Assembly: GCA_016946835.1 (NCBI GenBank)
Contig: JACVTC010000017.1
Coordinates: 145,001-209,000 of the forward strand
Origin: Neocallimastix lanati (nom. inval.)
Taxonomy: Eukaryota; Neocallimastigomycota; Neocallimastigomycetes; Neocallimastigales; Neocallimastigaceae
Length of the DNA: 64,000 bases
Direction: 5' to 3'
The translations under genes were made by a program, and so were the position numbers. Below, piece after piece: positions 38,931 through 53,743 of the stretch (its first letter is position 1; every line of letters begins with the position of its first letter). Below the pieces are notes generated by a model that had not been told where the DNA came from, ran no database searches, and saw only the letters and a list, made by a program, of their open reading frames with translations.

Positions 38931-38972
<42 letters not shown>

Positions 38973-39030
38973 TTATTAGATATAAAATCATAATTTTATT
39001 CTTTATAATTATAATTGGGTATTAATACTT

Positions 39031-39333
<303 letters not shown>

Positions 39334-39805
39334 ATAAATAAATAAACTTTAAATATTTTTTTTTTAATGTTTTTATTTAGATAGAATTTAAAAATTATAT
39401 TTAGTAGGAATATAAATTCATTTAGTATTAGTATTTAGAATTATAAATAATTAATTTATTAATTTTTAAAGTTCATAATAAATGTAATTTCAAAATCTTA
39501 AATTTTTAAAATATTAAGCTTGTAGTAATAATATTGTTTCTTTATTTATGAATAATATATGTTTAATTTATTAGAATGAAGCACTATTAATTATAATTAT
39601 TAATAAGCATAAAAAAAAAAAAAAAAAGTGTGAATAACTTAAAAATTATTTATTATGCGTATATATATAATTGTGTATAGATATAATTATAGTGTTCTTT
39701 AGAGTGTTCATATACATGTATATATAAAAGAAAAAATAAGTACTAAAATTAAAGTACCAAAATGTTATGAAACATCTAATCATTAAAAAAAATAGTATGA
39801 CTAGA

Positions 39806-39841
<36 letters not shown>

Positions 39842-41084
39842 TGTTTATCTCTTCATAAAATTTTTATTTATATAATATATATAATAGTGTTTATATTAAA
39901 ATTATAATGAAATAATAATATTGCCCACATAAAATTATTATATAAATTAGTATAATAATAGGATTATTTCTTAAAAGTAATAAACTATATTTTATTTAGT
40001 AAGAATTATATATATTATTAACTAAAAGTTATAAAGACATGGCCAACTTTAAATAGAATTATATGTTTTATTTATTATTATTATAATACAATATTAATGA
40101 TATTTTATATTCAATATGAATTATATAATATTCTAATATTCAAGTTTGTTTCATCTTAAATAATGTGCTTAGCATGTGCACTGTTTATTTAAAATCATAT
40201 ATATAGTTAATATTGTAATGAAATATGAAATATTCAGTAAAATGAAAACTTTAATACCTTTATATTATTTATTAATTTTATTATTTAAGAAATGTACTTT
40301 ATAAAATTCATATTTTTAATATTATATAGGTAATTAATTTTAACTTCATTATAAATTAAAATGAATATCAAAATTAATACCTAAATTCTTTATATTTTAG
40401 TTTAATAAATTGTCATTTTGATTTTCACTATAAATATTAACTTTAAAGTTTTTTAATTTTCATGACATATCCAAATGATTTTTTAATAAGTATAAATAAT
40501 TATTAAAATATTAATTTTAAAGTTTTTTTTTTTTAAATTTCATGACTTATCCAAATGATTTTTTAATGAGTATATAGATTTTAAAAGTTTTTTTATTTAA
40601 ATAATAATTATAGTAATAATAAATATAGAAAAAAAAATAATAATAATTAAAAAAAATATTCAATAAATTAAATTGCTATTAAGATCATTATTTAATTTGT
40701 CATTTAATTAAGTTTAAATCATCCACAAAAGTATAAAAAAAAAAAAAAAAAATTTCTAGTATTATTATTTAGAGTATATATTAATAAATAGAAAAATATT
40801 AAATTCTATATATTAAATTTAATTTAATAATTTATAAATATTATATTTCAGTATTTTGTTACATATAATAATAAATAAAAATTTAGATACTTATATTTAA
40901 TATGGATAATTAATTATAAATTATTTATATTTAAATTTTATTATTTAATAAATCCTTTTTTTAAAAATTTTGAAATTTTATATATTCTATACAATCTTTT
41001 ATATATTGTATAGAATATATAAAATTATATATCTATTTTTAATTTTAATTAATTATTAATAATTATTTATTATTTTATTTATTA

Positions 41085-41395
41085 TTTATTATTTATTATT
41101 TATTATTTATTATTTATTATTTATTATTTATTATTATTTATTACTTATTATTTAATATTTAATATTTAATACTATTATTTATTTATTATTTATTATTTAT
41201 TATTTATTATTTATTATTTATTATTATTTATTACTTATTATTTAATATTTAATATTTATTACTATTATTTATTTATTATTTATTATTTATTATTTATTAT
41301 TATTTATTACTTATTATTTAATATTTAATATTTAATACTATTATTTATTTATTATTTATTATTTATTATTTATTATTCTATTATTCTATTATTCA
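41085..41395. repeat. TTATTTA higher-order tandem array
   Basis: About three copies of a roughly 90-100-bp block, each made of TTATTTA units followed by TTATTACTTATTATTTAATA and an ACTATTATTTATTTA end. Confidence 0.85.
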
Positions 41396-42612
41396 ACAAT
41401 TTGTTTATTTATTTATTTATAAATTATTCCATTTTTATATTTTACATTTTTTAATCAATATTGTTTCTAATTTATTGGATTAATTACTACTTAAAAAGTA
41501 AATTTAAAATTAGATTATGATGTTTTTCATTAAATATAATTTTTTTTTATTATATTAAAATAAAACAAAATCTATTTTTTAATTTTTAATTTGAAGCTTA
41601 TTGTAATATAATTCTTGTTGTTTGTAATAAATTATTTTACACATATCAAACATTCTCTTTAAATAATTATTAAGCCACAATTATTATATAAAATATCTAA
41701 TTTCCTAAAATTGTAATAATAACAATAATAAAAATAACATAAATAAAGTTTAAAAATTTACACTCTAAAAAAAACTAGTTTTAATTATAATAGTAATAAT
41801 AATATAATTTATAAATAATAATTTTATATTCAAATAGATATATAAAAATAGAAAAAAAAATAATAATATTATTATTATTATTTAGATAAATAATTAATAT
41901 TATAAAAGATAATTTTAAATTATATAAATGTTTAATATTTATTTAAAATAATAGTTATATAAATTTATTACTTTTTTTCCTTTTTTTTTTTTTTTTGCTC
42001 TTTGCAAAAGTACTATTATTAAAAAATATTAAAAAAAAAAAATTTTTTTTATGAACTTGTTGAATATTAAAGAAGTTTATCATAATCTTCTCTTCTGAAT
42101 ATAAAATAAAAATATATTTTTGTTATAAAGTATGTAATAAAGTACTATTTTATAATTTTTTTTTTTTATTTTATTTTTATTTTTATTTTATTTAAAAAAA
42201 AAAAGTTTGAATTCACAAATATATAATATAAAAAACCCCAATAATATCTTAATATCTCAAAATATTTTTATTTAATAAATTATTAATAAATTATTATTTT
42301 TTCTTTTTTTTTTTTTTTTTTTTTTTTTATTTATTTATACAATAAATAAAGCAGGTAAAATATATAATAAAATAAAATATAATATAAAAAAAAATACAAA
42401 ATATTAATTTAATAATAGTAATTAAATTTAAATTTTAATAACATTCTTCTAATAATAAAATTAAAATTTAACAAATTATATAATTATGTTAAAAAAAATA
42501 AACACATTAATAATAAAATATTTAAAATATTCAATAAAATTAAAATAAATATATATAAATATGTGTACTTTGTAAAATTAATAATTAATAATTAATAATT
42601 AAATTTTAGTAA

Positions 42613-45600
42613 ATGGACTTTAGTGATATATTCAAATTTGATGAAATTACCAATGATAACGATATTACTAGCAGTGATTTAGAAGAAAAATATAATGAAA
42701 ATAAAATTATAGAATATTCTACCAATAAATTAATACCACAACAAAAGGAACAATATGATTTTAATAGTACAAATAATATAATTTTGGATATACCAGATAT
42801 TCCAATGAATTCTGTAATGGATTCTTTGTCAAAAGTTTCATATAACAATACTAATTCCCTTTTAGATACAACTAATAAAAAAGTACAAGACATATTTAAC
42901 CCTAATACAGAAGTATTAAAAGATACTGAATCAAATATAATATACCCCCAACTTTATTCATCTGGAGAGTTCCCTATAGAAGAAGAACAAGATACATTTT
43001 CACAATATATGAATTATCCTAATATTAATATGGATATGAGCGATAATTCATTCCTCTTCAATTGTAATAATTCATTCAACCAAAACAAAGTATTACCACC
43101 ATATAATACAAACGAATTTATTAATTATAATTCAGATTTGGATTTAAATGGAATCAGTCCATATTATTCATTTCCACCTAATTTGGACATTAAAGATATG
43201 GATATAGAAAATTACTCATTAGTTGCTTCCTCACAAGAAAATAATAACAGGTTTAAACAAAATTTAGGAATAACACAAGAAAATGAAATAAAGAATAATT
43301 TATTAATGTCATATTTAAATAAAAGTAATATCTTTGAAAGTAAGAAACAAAGAAATATAAATTCATTAAATACATTAAATATGAATCCTTTAACTTCTCT
43401 TTCTCTAAATAAATCAATAAACGATTCCCTTTCAAAATTACCTTTCAGTACAGATTCATTAGTCATTCCAAATAATGATGAAAGTGAGCCTATGTTTGAA
43501 GATACATTTAAATATATGTATCCAATGAATCCAAAAAATAAATTATATGGATTGAAAAATGATATAAATTTCGAAAATATGATATCTTTAGATTCTATTT
43601 CTCATCCAATGAATATTTCTGATAATTTAATTAAAAAATCAATGTTAAACGAAAAATTAAGTTCATTGAAAAATATTGAAAATTTAAATTTAAATGCCAA
43701 TAACTTCACTCAGAAATTAAATCCAGATGTTAACAATATTTATTTATCATCATTAACTAAATCAAAATTAAAACCTCAACCCCAATATCAATATCAATTG
43801 CAATCTCAATCTCATTCTCAATCCCATTCTCAATCTCAAATTCATCTACAACAAAATACACAACTTGATTCTACGAAAATTGGTACATTAAATAGTTTTA
43901 AAGACATAGCTGATTTAATGGATCTTGATTTCAATAGTTTAGAAAATTCAGCTGATAATAATCTATTAAAAATAAAACCTTCAACTATAAATAATAAAAA
44001 CATTATAGATGAATCTCTCATACCAGAAGATCTTTCTTCATTATTATTTTCAACCACTGAAGATATAACCGAACCAGTTCTTGAAATTACTGAAAACAAT
44101 AATTTGAAAAATTTATCATCTGTAACACCAATGGAAGAATATAAATCGTTATTGAATTCGTTAGATCCACAAAATAAAGATTATTCTGAAAATCTTTTAA
44201 AAATGTTTATTAATTTACCAAAATTATCGAATAATTCATCTAAAAATATATTAAAAGAATCAAAAAGTATAAAAGAGCAACTAATTGAAAATGATTTATC
44301 CTCAAAAATTTTGACAGATAGAATTATAGTTAATTCACCATCAATTTCTGAATATCCTATCAATGATCGTCAAAAACAAACAAAGGAATTACTTCGTGCA
44401 TCAAGTATGCCAAAATTATCTTTGGCTTCATTAGTCAAGAAATCTTTATCAGAGGTTGAACAGCCTACAATAACAAACAAAACAAAAGCAAAGCTGTCTA
44501 ATTCAAAATCACATTCCATATTAAATAATATCATGAATAGTTCAATTCAAAAGAAAGTATCTTCAAAAATATCATCTAAAAATAAAGCTAATCTAATTTC
44601 TGAAGGACTATCGAAAAATAGTATTAATGATATTATTTTACCTTCAACTCTTTTTTCATCAACTTCGCCAACTACAACAACCACATCTAATAATAATAAT
44701 AATAAAAATAATAATAATAATAAAACTTCCATTTCTTCTCCCTCTTTAGTAAAACCGTTAATTAAATCAATAACAAAAACAACAAAACCAACAACATTAC
44801 TAACAAAAACAAATATTACACAACCATTAAATTCTTCTTCACTATCAACTTTTTCAACATTATCTACCCTTCCTAACTTTTTATCAATAACTCCAACTAC
44901 TTCCTCCGTTTCTAAACCTTTAATTGAATCAAAACCTATAACTCAAAAATCAGTAGCTCAAAAATCTATGAAATCAGAAGTACCAGTCTCTTCATCATCA
45001 CTGACAACCCCGACATCACTGGCAACTTCAACATCATCATCTAATCTTATATCCACTCAACCAAAAAAATCAATAACTAAGTCACTATCTACATTAACTA
45101 TTAAACCATCATCAAAACCAACTTCATCATCATTACCATCCTCAACAAAATCATCAATATCATCAAATACATCTACAATTACATCTAAAGCAATGAACAT
45201 TCATAAAGCTAATTCTACAACTTCAACATCATCTTCATCGAACATTACTACATCATCTACTACAACTACCACCACCACTAAAATCATACCAAAACCAATT
45301 GTACCATTAACAAGTTTACCATTATCAACAACTATGCCTTCATTACCAATTTCAACCACTTTAAATACAAAGCCAAATTTAAGTATTCCACCAATTTTAC
45401 CTTCTACCTTATTACCATTTTTATTTGTTGATTCACCCAATTTAAAATCAGTAGCTGAAAAATTAGTTAAATCAACTTTACCAACGGTACATGTTCCAGA
45501 TATTAATTCAACAACCTCACTAAATCATTCCGAGACTACAACCTTTACTTCTTCAACTTCTTCTGCTTCTTCTACTTCAACTACTAGTACTACTCCTACT

Positions 45601-45882
45601 TCTTCATCATCATTTTCTTCTTTTTCTTCACTATCAACTACTGCAGCAACTTCATCTTCAATTCCAATTCCTATCTCATCAACAACACCACTGAAGATGA
45701 ATATAAATACAACATCTGCTGCTGCGGCCGCTGCTGTAATTAACAGTGTTTCATCAGCACTTGCCTCATTATCTTCACTCTCATTATCTAATCCTTCCAC
45801 TATTCCAGCATCACTTCTTCCAGCAACAACCATAAAAAAAACAAAATCTACTTCAATAGCAAAAGATATTGATAAAAATAGC

Positions 45883-45924
<42 letters not shown>

Positions 45925-46050
45925 TCAAAAACTTCATCTACTGATTCGTTAGCCTCTACTACTAACAAAAGTAAGATGACAACTTCAACAAAATCAGACC
46001 CACAAAATATTAATAATTCTGTTAATTCAAAGTCAGATAAAAATTTATTA

Positions 46051-46082
<32 letters not shown>

Positions 46083-46279
46083 TTATATTGATGAAAAAAG
46101 AAGAAAATTCTTGGAAAGAAATAGAATTGCAGGTAAATTTATTAATATTAATATTAATTTATATATAACAAAAATAATCAATTTAATAATTAAAAAAAAA
46201 AATAAAAATAAAAATAAAAATAAAAATTATTTAACAAATAAATTAATATTACAATTTATAATATATGAATATATGTATT

Positions 46280-46314
<35 letters not shown>

Positions 46315-46324
46315 TTTTCTTTTT

Positions 46325-46355
<31 letters not shown>

Positions 46356-46653
46356 TATATATAAGCTTCTAAATGTCGCCAAAAGAAAAAAGCTTGGGTC
46401 CAAGACTTGGAAAAGAGATCGAATGAAGTTAGTATTACTAATAGAAACCTGAAACTTATTGTTAATCAATTAAAAGATCAAGTTGCTGTATTAAGAGGAC
46501 AACTGTTACTTCATAAAAATTGTCAAAGTAAAGTATTACAACAATATCTTCTCCAACAGGTAAAATAAAATAAAATAATGTAAAATAAAATAAAATAAAA
46601 AATATAAACAAAGTTAATAATAAAGTTTATTTATTTATTTAATATTAAAAAAC

Positions 46654-46691
<38 letters not shown>

Positions 46692-46784
46692 TCTATTAAT
46701 CTTTCCTTGCAAAATACAATACAATCTTTAAATAAAAATACCGTTGGAAATTCATCGCTATTAAATTTAAATAAAGTTCAATAA
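42613..46784 (+). CDS. ATF/CREB-type bZIP transcription factor
   Basis: Three exons (42613-46132, 46366-46559, 46689-46784) give 1,269 residues. The first 1,150 residues are low in complexity: Asn/Ser/Leu-rich, a QSQSHSQSHSQSQ stretch (43800-43845), and a long Ser/Thr/Pro-rich region with an Ala run. The bZIP lies at the C-terminus and is split by the first intron: RRKFLERNRIA, then ASKCRQKKKAWVQDLE, then a leucine zipper (LKLIVNQLKDQVAVLRGQLL) and LHKNCQSKVLQQYLLQQ. The NRIAASKCRQKKK basic region is typical of stress-responsive ATF/CREB factors such as Atf1/AtfA. The splice is strongly supported because read-through destroys the basic region. The last acceptor follows a 30-base A run (46658-46687). 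Targets cannot be told from sequence. Confidence 0.9.
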
Positions 46785-47033
46785 AAAAAAAAAATAATAT
46801 ATATATCCCTTAATCATAACTAAAATATTATAATTATTATCAATTAAAAATACATTTAACAAAGTAGAATCAAATTTAGATATATAAATAAAAGTCCACT
46901 TAAAAAACTTCTTTAATAAATATATTTTATATATTTATATTATGTATTAAATTAATTAATTATTTGTTTATTTTTATTTATTCATTCATTCATTATACTC
47001 TGAGTTTAATTAGTTAATTAATTAATTATATAT

Positions 47034-47078
<45 letters not shown>

Positions 47079-47583
47079 TTCATTTATTCATTCATTATAC
47101 TTTGAGTGTAATTATTTAATTAATTAATTATTTATTCATTTATTCACTTATTCACTTATTTATTTATTAATTCATTTATTCACTTATTCACTTATTTATT
47201 TATTAATTCATTTTTTTATTTATTCATTTATTCATTTATTAATTCATTCATTTATTCATTATATTTTGATTATAATATTTGGAATTATTTTGTTTCATAA
47301 AATTTTAAATTTCTATTTATAAAAAATATTTATATATAAACCTTTTTTTATTTATTTAATTTTGTAAATTATATATTTTGAAAAACGATATTTAATAATA
47401 TATATATATTATTATTATTATTATTATTAAATAATTATTGTATTTTATTTTTATTTTATTTAATTGTAATAATTTCTATAAATTATTTTTCAGAAAATAA
47501 TTATAATAATAATTATAATGACTCATTATTTGTATTATTTACAATGATTAAGTTCATTTCGATATTAAATTAATAATAATTTT

Positions 47584-47634
<51 letters not shown>

Positions 47635-47859
47635 ACTAAGGATATATAAAATAGTAAAAATGAAATACATATAAACATATAATAAATATTATATATAAAA
47701 AAAATATTTAAAAATAATTTTAAAAAAATAATTAAAATAATTAGTTAAATATATTAATGAATAGATAAAATAAAAAAGATCCTTAAAATGATAGATAATA
47801 TTTTTTGGCTTATTTTTTTTTTTTTTTTTTTTTATTTATTTATTTATTTATTTATTTAT
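46785..47859. other. convergent intergenic region
   Basis: Lies between the bZIP and PEX14-like stops. It contains TTTA/TTCA-type tandem units (about 46975-47265), a 45-base A run (47588-47632) and a T run near 47815-47833. No gene was seen. Confidence 0.7.
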
Positions 47860-48999
47860 TCATTTATAGCATTTTCTTTTTCTTTTTTTTTTTTTTTTTT
47901 TTTCCTTTTCTTCAGTATTAGAAGAGGCTCCTGATACTTGCCAAGCTGGAATGGATGGGTTTTGTCCTAAGAATGGAAATCTAGAAGACAAAGAGGAATC
48001 AATTTCATTTATAGTCCTCTTTACTTCATTAGGTTTATTTTCACCAACAATGGAAGAAGCAGGAGAGGGAGAACCAATAATTTGATTATTAAGTGACATT
48101 CTATTTAAAACTAATGATTTTAATGATTTTATTTCATCTTGTAAATCCCTTAAAACTAAATTATTTGTTTCTTTTGATTTTTCGATCATCTTTATTTTAT
48201 ATTTATAAAGTGTATATTAATAATATATCAATAAATTATTTATATATAATAATTATTAATTTTAAAATAAAATAATATATATGTATATATATTAATATAA
48301 CAATAATTAAATTAGATATTAAGTAATATAATAATAAATAAAGAATATTATAGTTTCATTTTTATATAGAAGAAAAAAAAATTAATTAATATTCAAATAT
48401 TAACTAAAAATTAAATATATACGAAACCAAATAAATATATATATAATAATAGTAATAATAGTAATAATAATAAGTTCATTTAAAATTTCTTTAAATTTCT
48501 TTAAATTTTAATATATTTATTCATGATAATAAATTATTATTATTTATTATTATTATTTCTATTATTTCATTATTATTATTACCTTTGGTATTAATGTTTT
48601 AACATTTTCTATATCTTTTTTAATAGTTCTAATTTCTTCATCTCTTTTATCATCAGCTTCCTTTAAACCTTTTAATGATTTCGTTAAAGAATCCATAAAA
48701 GTTTTAATTTTTTCACCTTGTTCATCCATTAATTTTATTGTTGTTTGAGTCTCCACTTTTGAAGAGGTAAGGGCTTCACTAGCAACTTTTATTTGTACTG
48801 GACCACCAGCCACTACCATAGAATTAGAATATGAATTTGAAGGTTTACCGTTAGCTCTTAAGAGAGCTTCTTCAATTTCTTCTCGAGTTAAACCTTTAGA
48901 TTCAAGAAAAGCAATTTATTAAGCTAACGGTGCTTTTTGAACTTTTTGATTTTTTAAAAAACTAGCAGCACTATTAACTAAATTTTCCCTTAAAGCCAT
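47860..48999 (-). pseudogene. PEX14: PEX14 homologue with two adjacent in-frame stops
   Basis: PEX14 is the peroxisomal docking protein for the import receptor PEX5. Two exons (48583-48999, 47860-48189) would encode about 249 codons. The N-terminus MALRENLVNSAASFLKNQKV, then QKAPLA, then IAFLESKGLTREEIEEALLR is the PEX14 N-domain, and exon 2 has LQDEIKSLKSLVLNR and IPAWQ, matching the ELKSEINSLKGLLLNR and IPSWQ region of human PEX14. Codons 27-28 (48921-48916) are TAA TAA, at the pair that is Thr-Arg (SPLATRRAFL) in human. The hydrophobic segment normally between the N-domain and the coiled coil is absent; residues 60-139 are polar and helical. The C-terminal Lys run includes an A homopolymer, so the last residues are uncertain. 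Homology is secure. Functional status is not: a downstream start at 48819 would give a protein without the PEX5-binding domain. Confidence 0.8.
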
Positions 49000-49517
49000 T
49001 AAGAAAGATACTTCTTTATATTAAATAATTAGTTTTTTTTAAAAAAATGGAGAATAGAAATTTAATTTGATATTGAATTTGATATATTATGAATTTATTA
49101 AAATAAAGAATTTTTTCTATTTGTTTTTGGTTTTAGTTTTGAATTTATATATTATTTATATTAATTTAAAATAAAATATTCAAATACTTCAATAAATAAT
49201 TTTAAATCAATAAATTATAATATATATATTTTAACTTGAATATTGAATAATTATTTATATATAATAAAAAATAATATTAACTAACAAAAATTAAAAATAA
49301 AAAAAAAATGAATAACCCTATTAATTTTGATCACGTGATTACATATTGTTTTAGTATTTCATCCATTAATATAATTAAATTTTTATATATTTTTTTTTTT
49401 TTTTATAATTTTATTTTTTTTTTTCTTTTTAATATATATAAAATTATTTTTTGAAATTTAAAGTTATAAAAACATATATATAAAAAAAGGAATTTTCATA
49501 ATTATTAATAAATAACA
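49000..49517. promoter_or_regulatory. divergent promoter region, PEX14-like / PPIL2
   Basis: The 518-bp spacer between two divergent starts presumably holds both promoters. It contains ATCACGTGAT near 49330, an E-box palindrome (CACGTG) that stands out in this AT-rich DNA, roughly midway between the genes. Binding by a bHLH or similar factor is only a suggestion. Confidence 0.4.
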
Positions 49518-49949
49518 ATGGGTAAAAAATCAGATAAAATGTATATTACTCATAGTGAATGGAGTAATGAATTTGAAGGAGGAATGAGTTTTGGGTATAT
49601 ACTATATATAAATCTTTTTATAATAATTAAAACAGTAAAAATTCTTTTTAAAATTTTAATAAAATGTAATTCTGAAAAATACTATTAAAGTGTATATATA
49701 TTTATTTTGTTTTAAATTTTTATTTTTATTTTTATTTTCATATTTTATAAAAATAATAAAATAATAACATAATAACATAATAACAAAAAATTCAATATAG
49801 TGGATGTAAAGTTCGTAAACAGAAACAAAATTTTAAAAGATTACCATTTGATTGTTGTGCATTATCCCTTCAACCATTTGAACATCCGATGTGTACACCA
49901 GATGGTACAATTTTTGAACTTATGAATATTGTACCCTGGTTAAAAAAGT

Positions 49950-49985
<36 letters not shown>

Positions 49986-50258
49986 TCTTATCAATATTAT
50001 CAGCATTATTAATAATAAAAATATTTACATAACTTTTTTTTCTTTTAAATTTTAATTATTTAATTCAAATTTTACTTTATAAATGATGTATAAAATTAAT
50101 TTATAAAATAAAATTTGAATTAAAATAATTACAATACAATAATTTTATGTATAATATAAAATTAAAATATAATTATTTAAATATATATATATATGATTTT
50201 TTTAATTTTTTTTTTTTTTTTTTTTATTATTATTATTAAATACAACCATGTAAAATAA

Positions 50259-50303
<45 letters not shown>

Positions 50304-50601
50304 AAAATTTTTAAGATATGGAACTTCACCTATTACAGGAGAAAAATTAAGTGCAAAATCATTAATTAAATTAAATTTTGCCAAAAATGCCAATGGAAAA
50401 TATCATTGTCCAGTTTCATTCAAAGAATTCACTGATAATACAAAAATCGCAGCCATTAAAACAACAGGAAATGTTTATGAATATGATATTATTGAAAAAT
50501 TAAATATTAAACCAAAGTATTGGAAAGATTTATTAACAGATGAACCATTCACAAGAAAAGATATTATTATATTGCAGGTAATTACTAAATATATATATTA
50601 T

Positions 50602-50636
<35 letters not shown>

Positions 50637-52583
50637 TAATTTATTAATTGCATTTTCACAATTCTATGATAATAATAATAATAATTTTTTATTGTAAAAA
50701 TAATCATTAATATTAAATAAATTTTAACCTTTTAATGTTATTTTAATATTATTATATATATACATTATATATTATACGTATATTATATCCTCTTTTAAAA
50801 TAATAAAAAAAAAAAAATAAAATTAAATAAAATTAAATAAAAATTTATATAACATAAATATACAATATTATTAAATAAATTTTAAATATTAACCTTTAAA
50901 TGTTATTTAAATATTATATAATATAAATATATATTATTAATTTTATAAATATTATATCCTTTAAAAAAAAAAAATGATTTTAATTAATCAAATTAATCAA
51001 ATTAACATCATTCATAAATGAATTTATTATGAAAAAGGATCCACAAAATTTAGATAATAAAAATTATGCCAATTTTTATCACTATAAAAAAGGAATAAAA
51101 GCCCCAAATCAAAATGGTGAAGATGATCATGACAATATTAATTCTAATGAAGCCACGGAAAGAGTTTTAAATAAAGTTAAAAAATCTAAAGAAACCGTTG
51201 GTAATTCATCTTCAAGTAATTCACTTATAGCCAGTAAAGCTAAAAAAGCGTATAATGCAGCACCTTATTCTCAAGGTAAAGTATCGGCATCGTTTACGAG
51301 TACAGCATTATCAATTGAAACCAAAAATGAATATGCACTTTTCGATGATGAAGAATATATGTTTAAACATATCAAAGATAAAGGTTACTGCAGTATTAAA
51401 ACAAATTATGGTGATTTAAATTTAGGTATTTATTATTTATTATCATTATTCATTCATTTATTCATTTATTCATTTATTCATTTATTCATCATTATTCTAT
51501 GATTATATATATATATTATAATTCATAAATATATAATAATAATAATAATAATATATTTATTATTTCTTTTAAAAATAAATTTTAACCGCAAAAAAAAATT
51601 ATTATAATAAATAATTTAAATATATATATTTTAAAAAGAATTAAATTGTAAAGCGGCACCTCGTACTTGCTATAATTTTATTATGCTTTCTAAGAAGGGT
51701 TATTATAAAAATGTAATATTTCATCGAAGTATAAAACATTTTATGATTCAAGGAGGTGATCCTACAGGTACTGGAAGAGGTGGAGAATCAATATGGAAAA
51801 AAGAATTTCCAGATGAATTTAAATCTAATCTTTCTCATAAAGGAAGAGGAGTTTTATCAATGGCAAATCACGGAAAAAATACTAATGGATCCCAATTGTA
51901 ATTTTTTTTTTTTAAAATATATTTAATTATATTTAATTATTTGTTTATTTGCATATTTAATTTTTTTATTTTATTTATTTATTTATTTATTTATTTTTTA
52001 AATCATTCTTTATTTTAGCTTTATTACCTATCGTTCTTGTACTCATCTTGATAATAAGCATACTATTTTTGGAAAATTAGTTGGTGGTTTAGAAGTACTA
52101 TCTAAATTAGAAGCTATTCCAACAGATGATCAAGATCGACCATTGGTAAAAAAATTTTTTTATATATATTTTTAATATATAATTATTATTTATTTATAAT
52201 ATTTATACTTGTAATTCAATAATTCAATAATTCAATAAATAAACAAATAAATAAAAATTATTTAAAAAACTAATGAAAAATAATAATTTTTATATATATA
52301 TATTTTATCTATATTTTAATATATATAAATATATTCAATTTTTTATTTTTTTTTCTCTTATATAAAATAAATTTAAATATTATATATATATATATATATT
52401 TGTATATATATAATATAAATATATAATTTAAATACTATAGCAAGAAATAAAAATAAAAGATGTTGTAGTATATGTTGATCCATATGAAAAATTTCAAGAA
52501 GAATTAAAATCAAAGGAAGAGCAAAAAAAGGAAGAAGAAGAAAAAGAAAAGAAAAAAATTGAAAATGTAATTTATTCATTTAA

Positions 52584-52626
<43 letters not shown>

Positions 52627-53008
52627 TGAAATAAAATTAAAATTAAAATTAAAATTAAAATTAAATATAAATATAAAATTATGTTTATATATATAATATT
52701 AATTTATATATAATTTTCTTATTAATTATTATTAATATTAATATAAAATAAATTAAAAAAAAAAATAAAATAAAATAAAATAAAATAAAATAAAATAAAA
52801 TAAAATAAAATAAAATAAAATAAAAAAAAAAAAAAAAAAGGCTAGTAAATTCAAAACAACAAAAACTGGTATAGGAAAATATCTTCCTGATATGTCTAAA
52901 AGGAAAGAAACAGAAGATAATGAAGAACATTATAATGACTATGAAAGATTAATAAAAAAGCAAAAAACAAAAGGAAAATCTGGTTTCGGTGATTTTAGTT
53001 CATGGTAG
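49518..53008 (+). CDS. PPIL2: PPIL2-type U-box cyclophilin
   Basis: PPIL2 (Cyp60) is a nuclear, spliceosome-associated protein joining a U-box E3 domain to a cyclophilin peptidyl-prolyl isomerase domain. Eight exons (49518-49594, 49801-49947, 50316-50577, 51038-51425, 51639-51897, 52019-52145, 52441-52566, 52841-53008) give 517 residues, against 520 in human, with consistent phases. The N-terminus [20 protein letters not shown] leads into the U-box ([47 protein letters not shown]). The cyclophilin core has [30 protein letters not shown] and [19 protein letters not shown], with the catalytic FHR Arg kept. The linker is Asn/Lys-rich and the C-terminal end (GFGDFSSW) matches the family. The last acceptor follows an 18-base A run. 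Confidence 0.95.
52765..52840. repeat. (TAAAA)n tract in the last PPIL2 intron
   Basis: About twelve TAAAA units followed by an 18-base A run that ends directly in the AG acceptor of exon 8. Similar AAAAT tracts occur at 60575-60630. Confidence 0.85.
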
Positions 53009-53347
53009 TTTTTTTCTTCATTTTGTAAAATAAAATAAAATAAAAAAAAAATTGTAAAATTATTCTTTTATAGACAGAAAGGGGAAAAAATAAAAAGCTT
53101 TTGTTCCTTTATTTATTTTAAATTATTTTTATAACTGATAATTAAAATAATAATAATAATAATAATAAATAAAAATATAGAATAGAATATATGTAAATTT
53201 TATAATTAAATAAATATTTTATAAAACAGAAAAAAAGAAATATTATATATATATTTCAATTTTATAATAATTATAATAATAATTATAATAAGGTTCTGTT
53301 ATATTACTATAAATTATTTAAAATTATACATTTATTATTGTTCATTA

Positions 53348-53401
<54 letters not shown>

Positions 53402-53532
53402 TATTTTATACATAAATATAAATTTTATTATTTTGATTATTATTATTATCAATATAGAATAAAAGAAAAAACAGTATATAAATGTATAAAATTTAATAGC
53501 CGTTTACAATATTGACAAAATTTTAAAATGTT

Positions 53533-53563
<31 letters not shown>

Positions 53564-53708
53564 TTGTTAAAGTTTAGTAATTATAAAATTTAATAATTAT
53601 AAAAAATTTTTTAAAAAAAAAAAAAAATTCTTGTCATATTTATTAATTTATTTATTTTTTGTTTATTAATATCTTGACAAAAAAAAAAAAATACGGTAAT
53701 TACAATAA

Positions 53709-53743
<35 letters not shown>

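Noticed and set aside
46133-46452. Continuation of the bZIP frame past 46132
   Set aside because: It reads through an intron into Lys/Asn and Phe runs and would destroy the conserved basic region restored by splicing.
48883-48970. A tiny intron removing the PEX14 double stop
   Set aside because: The only GT..AG pair spanning nearby is about 19 bases, too short to splice, and does not remove both stops.
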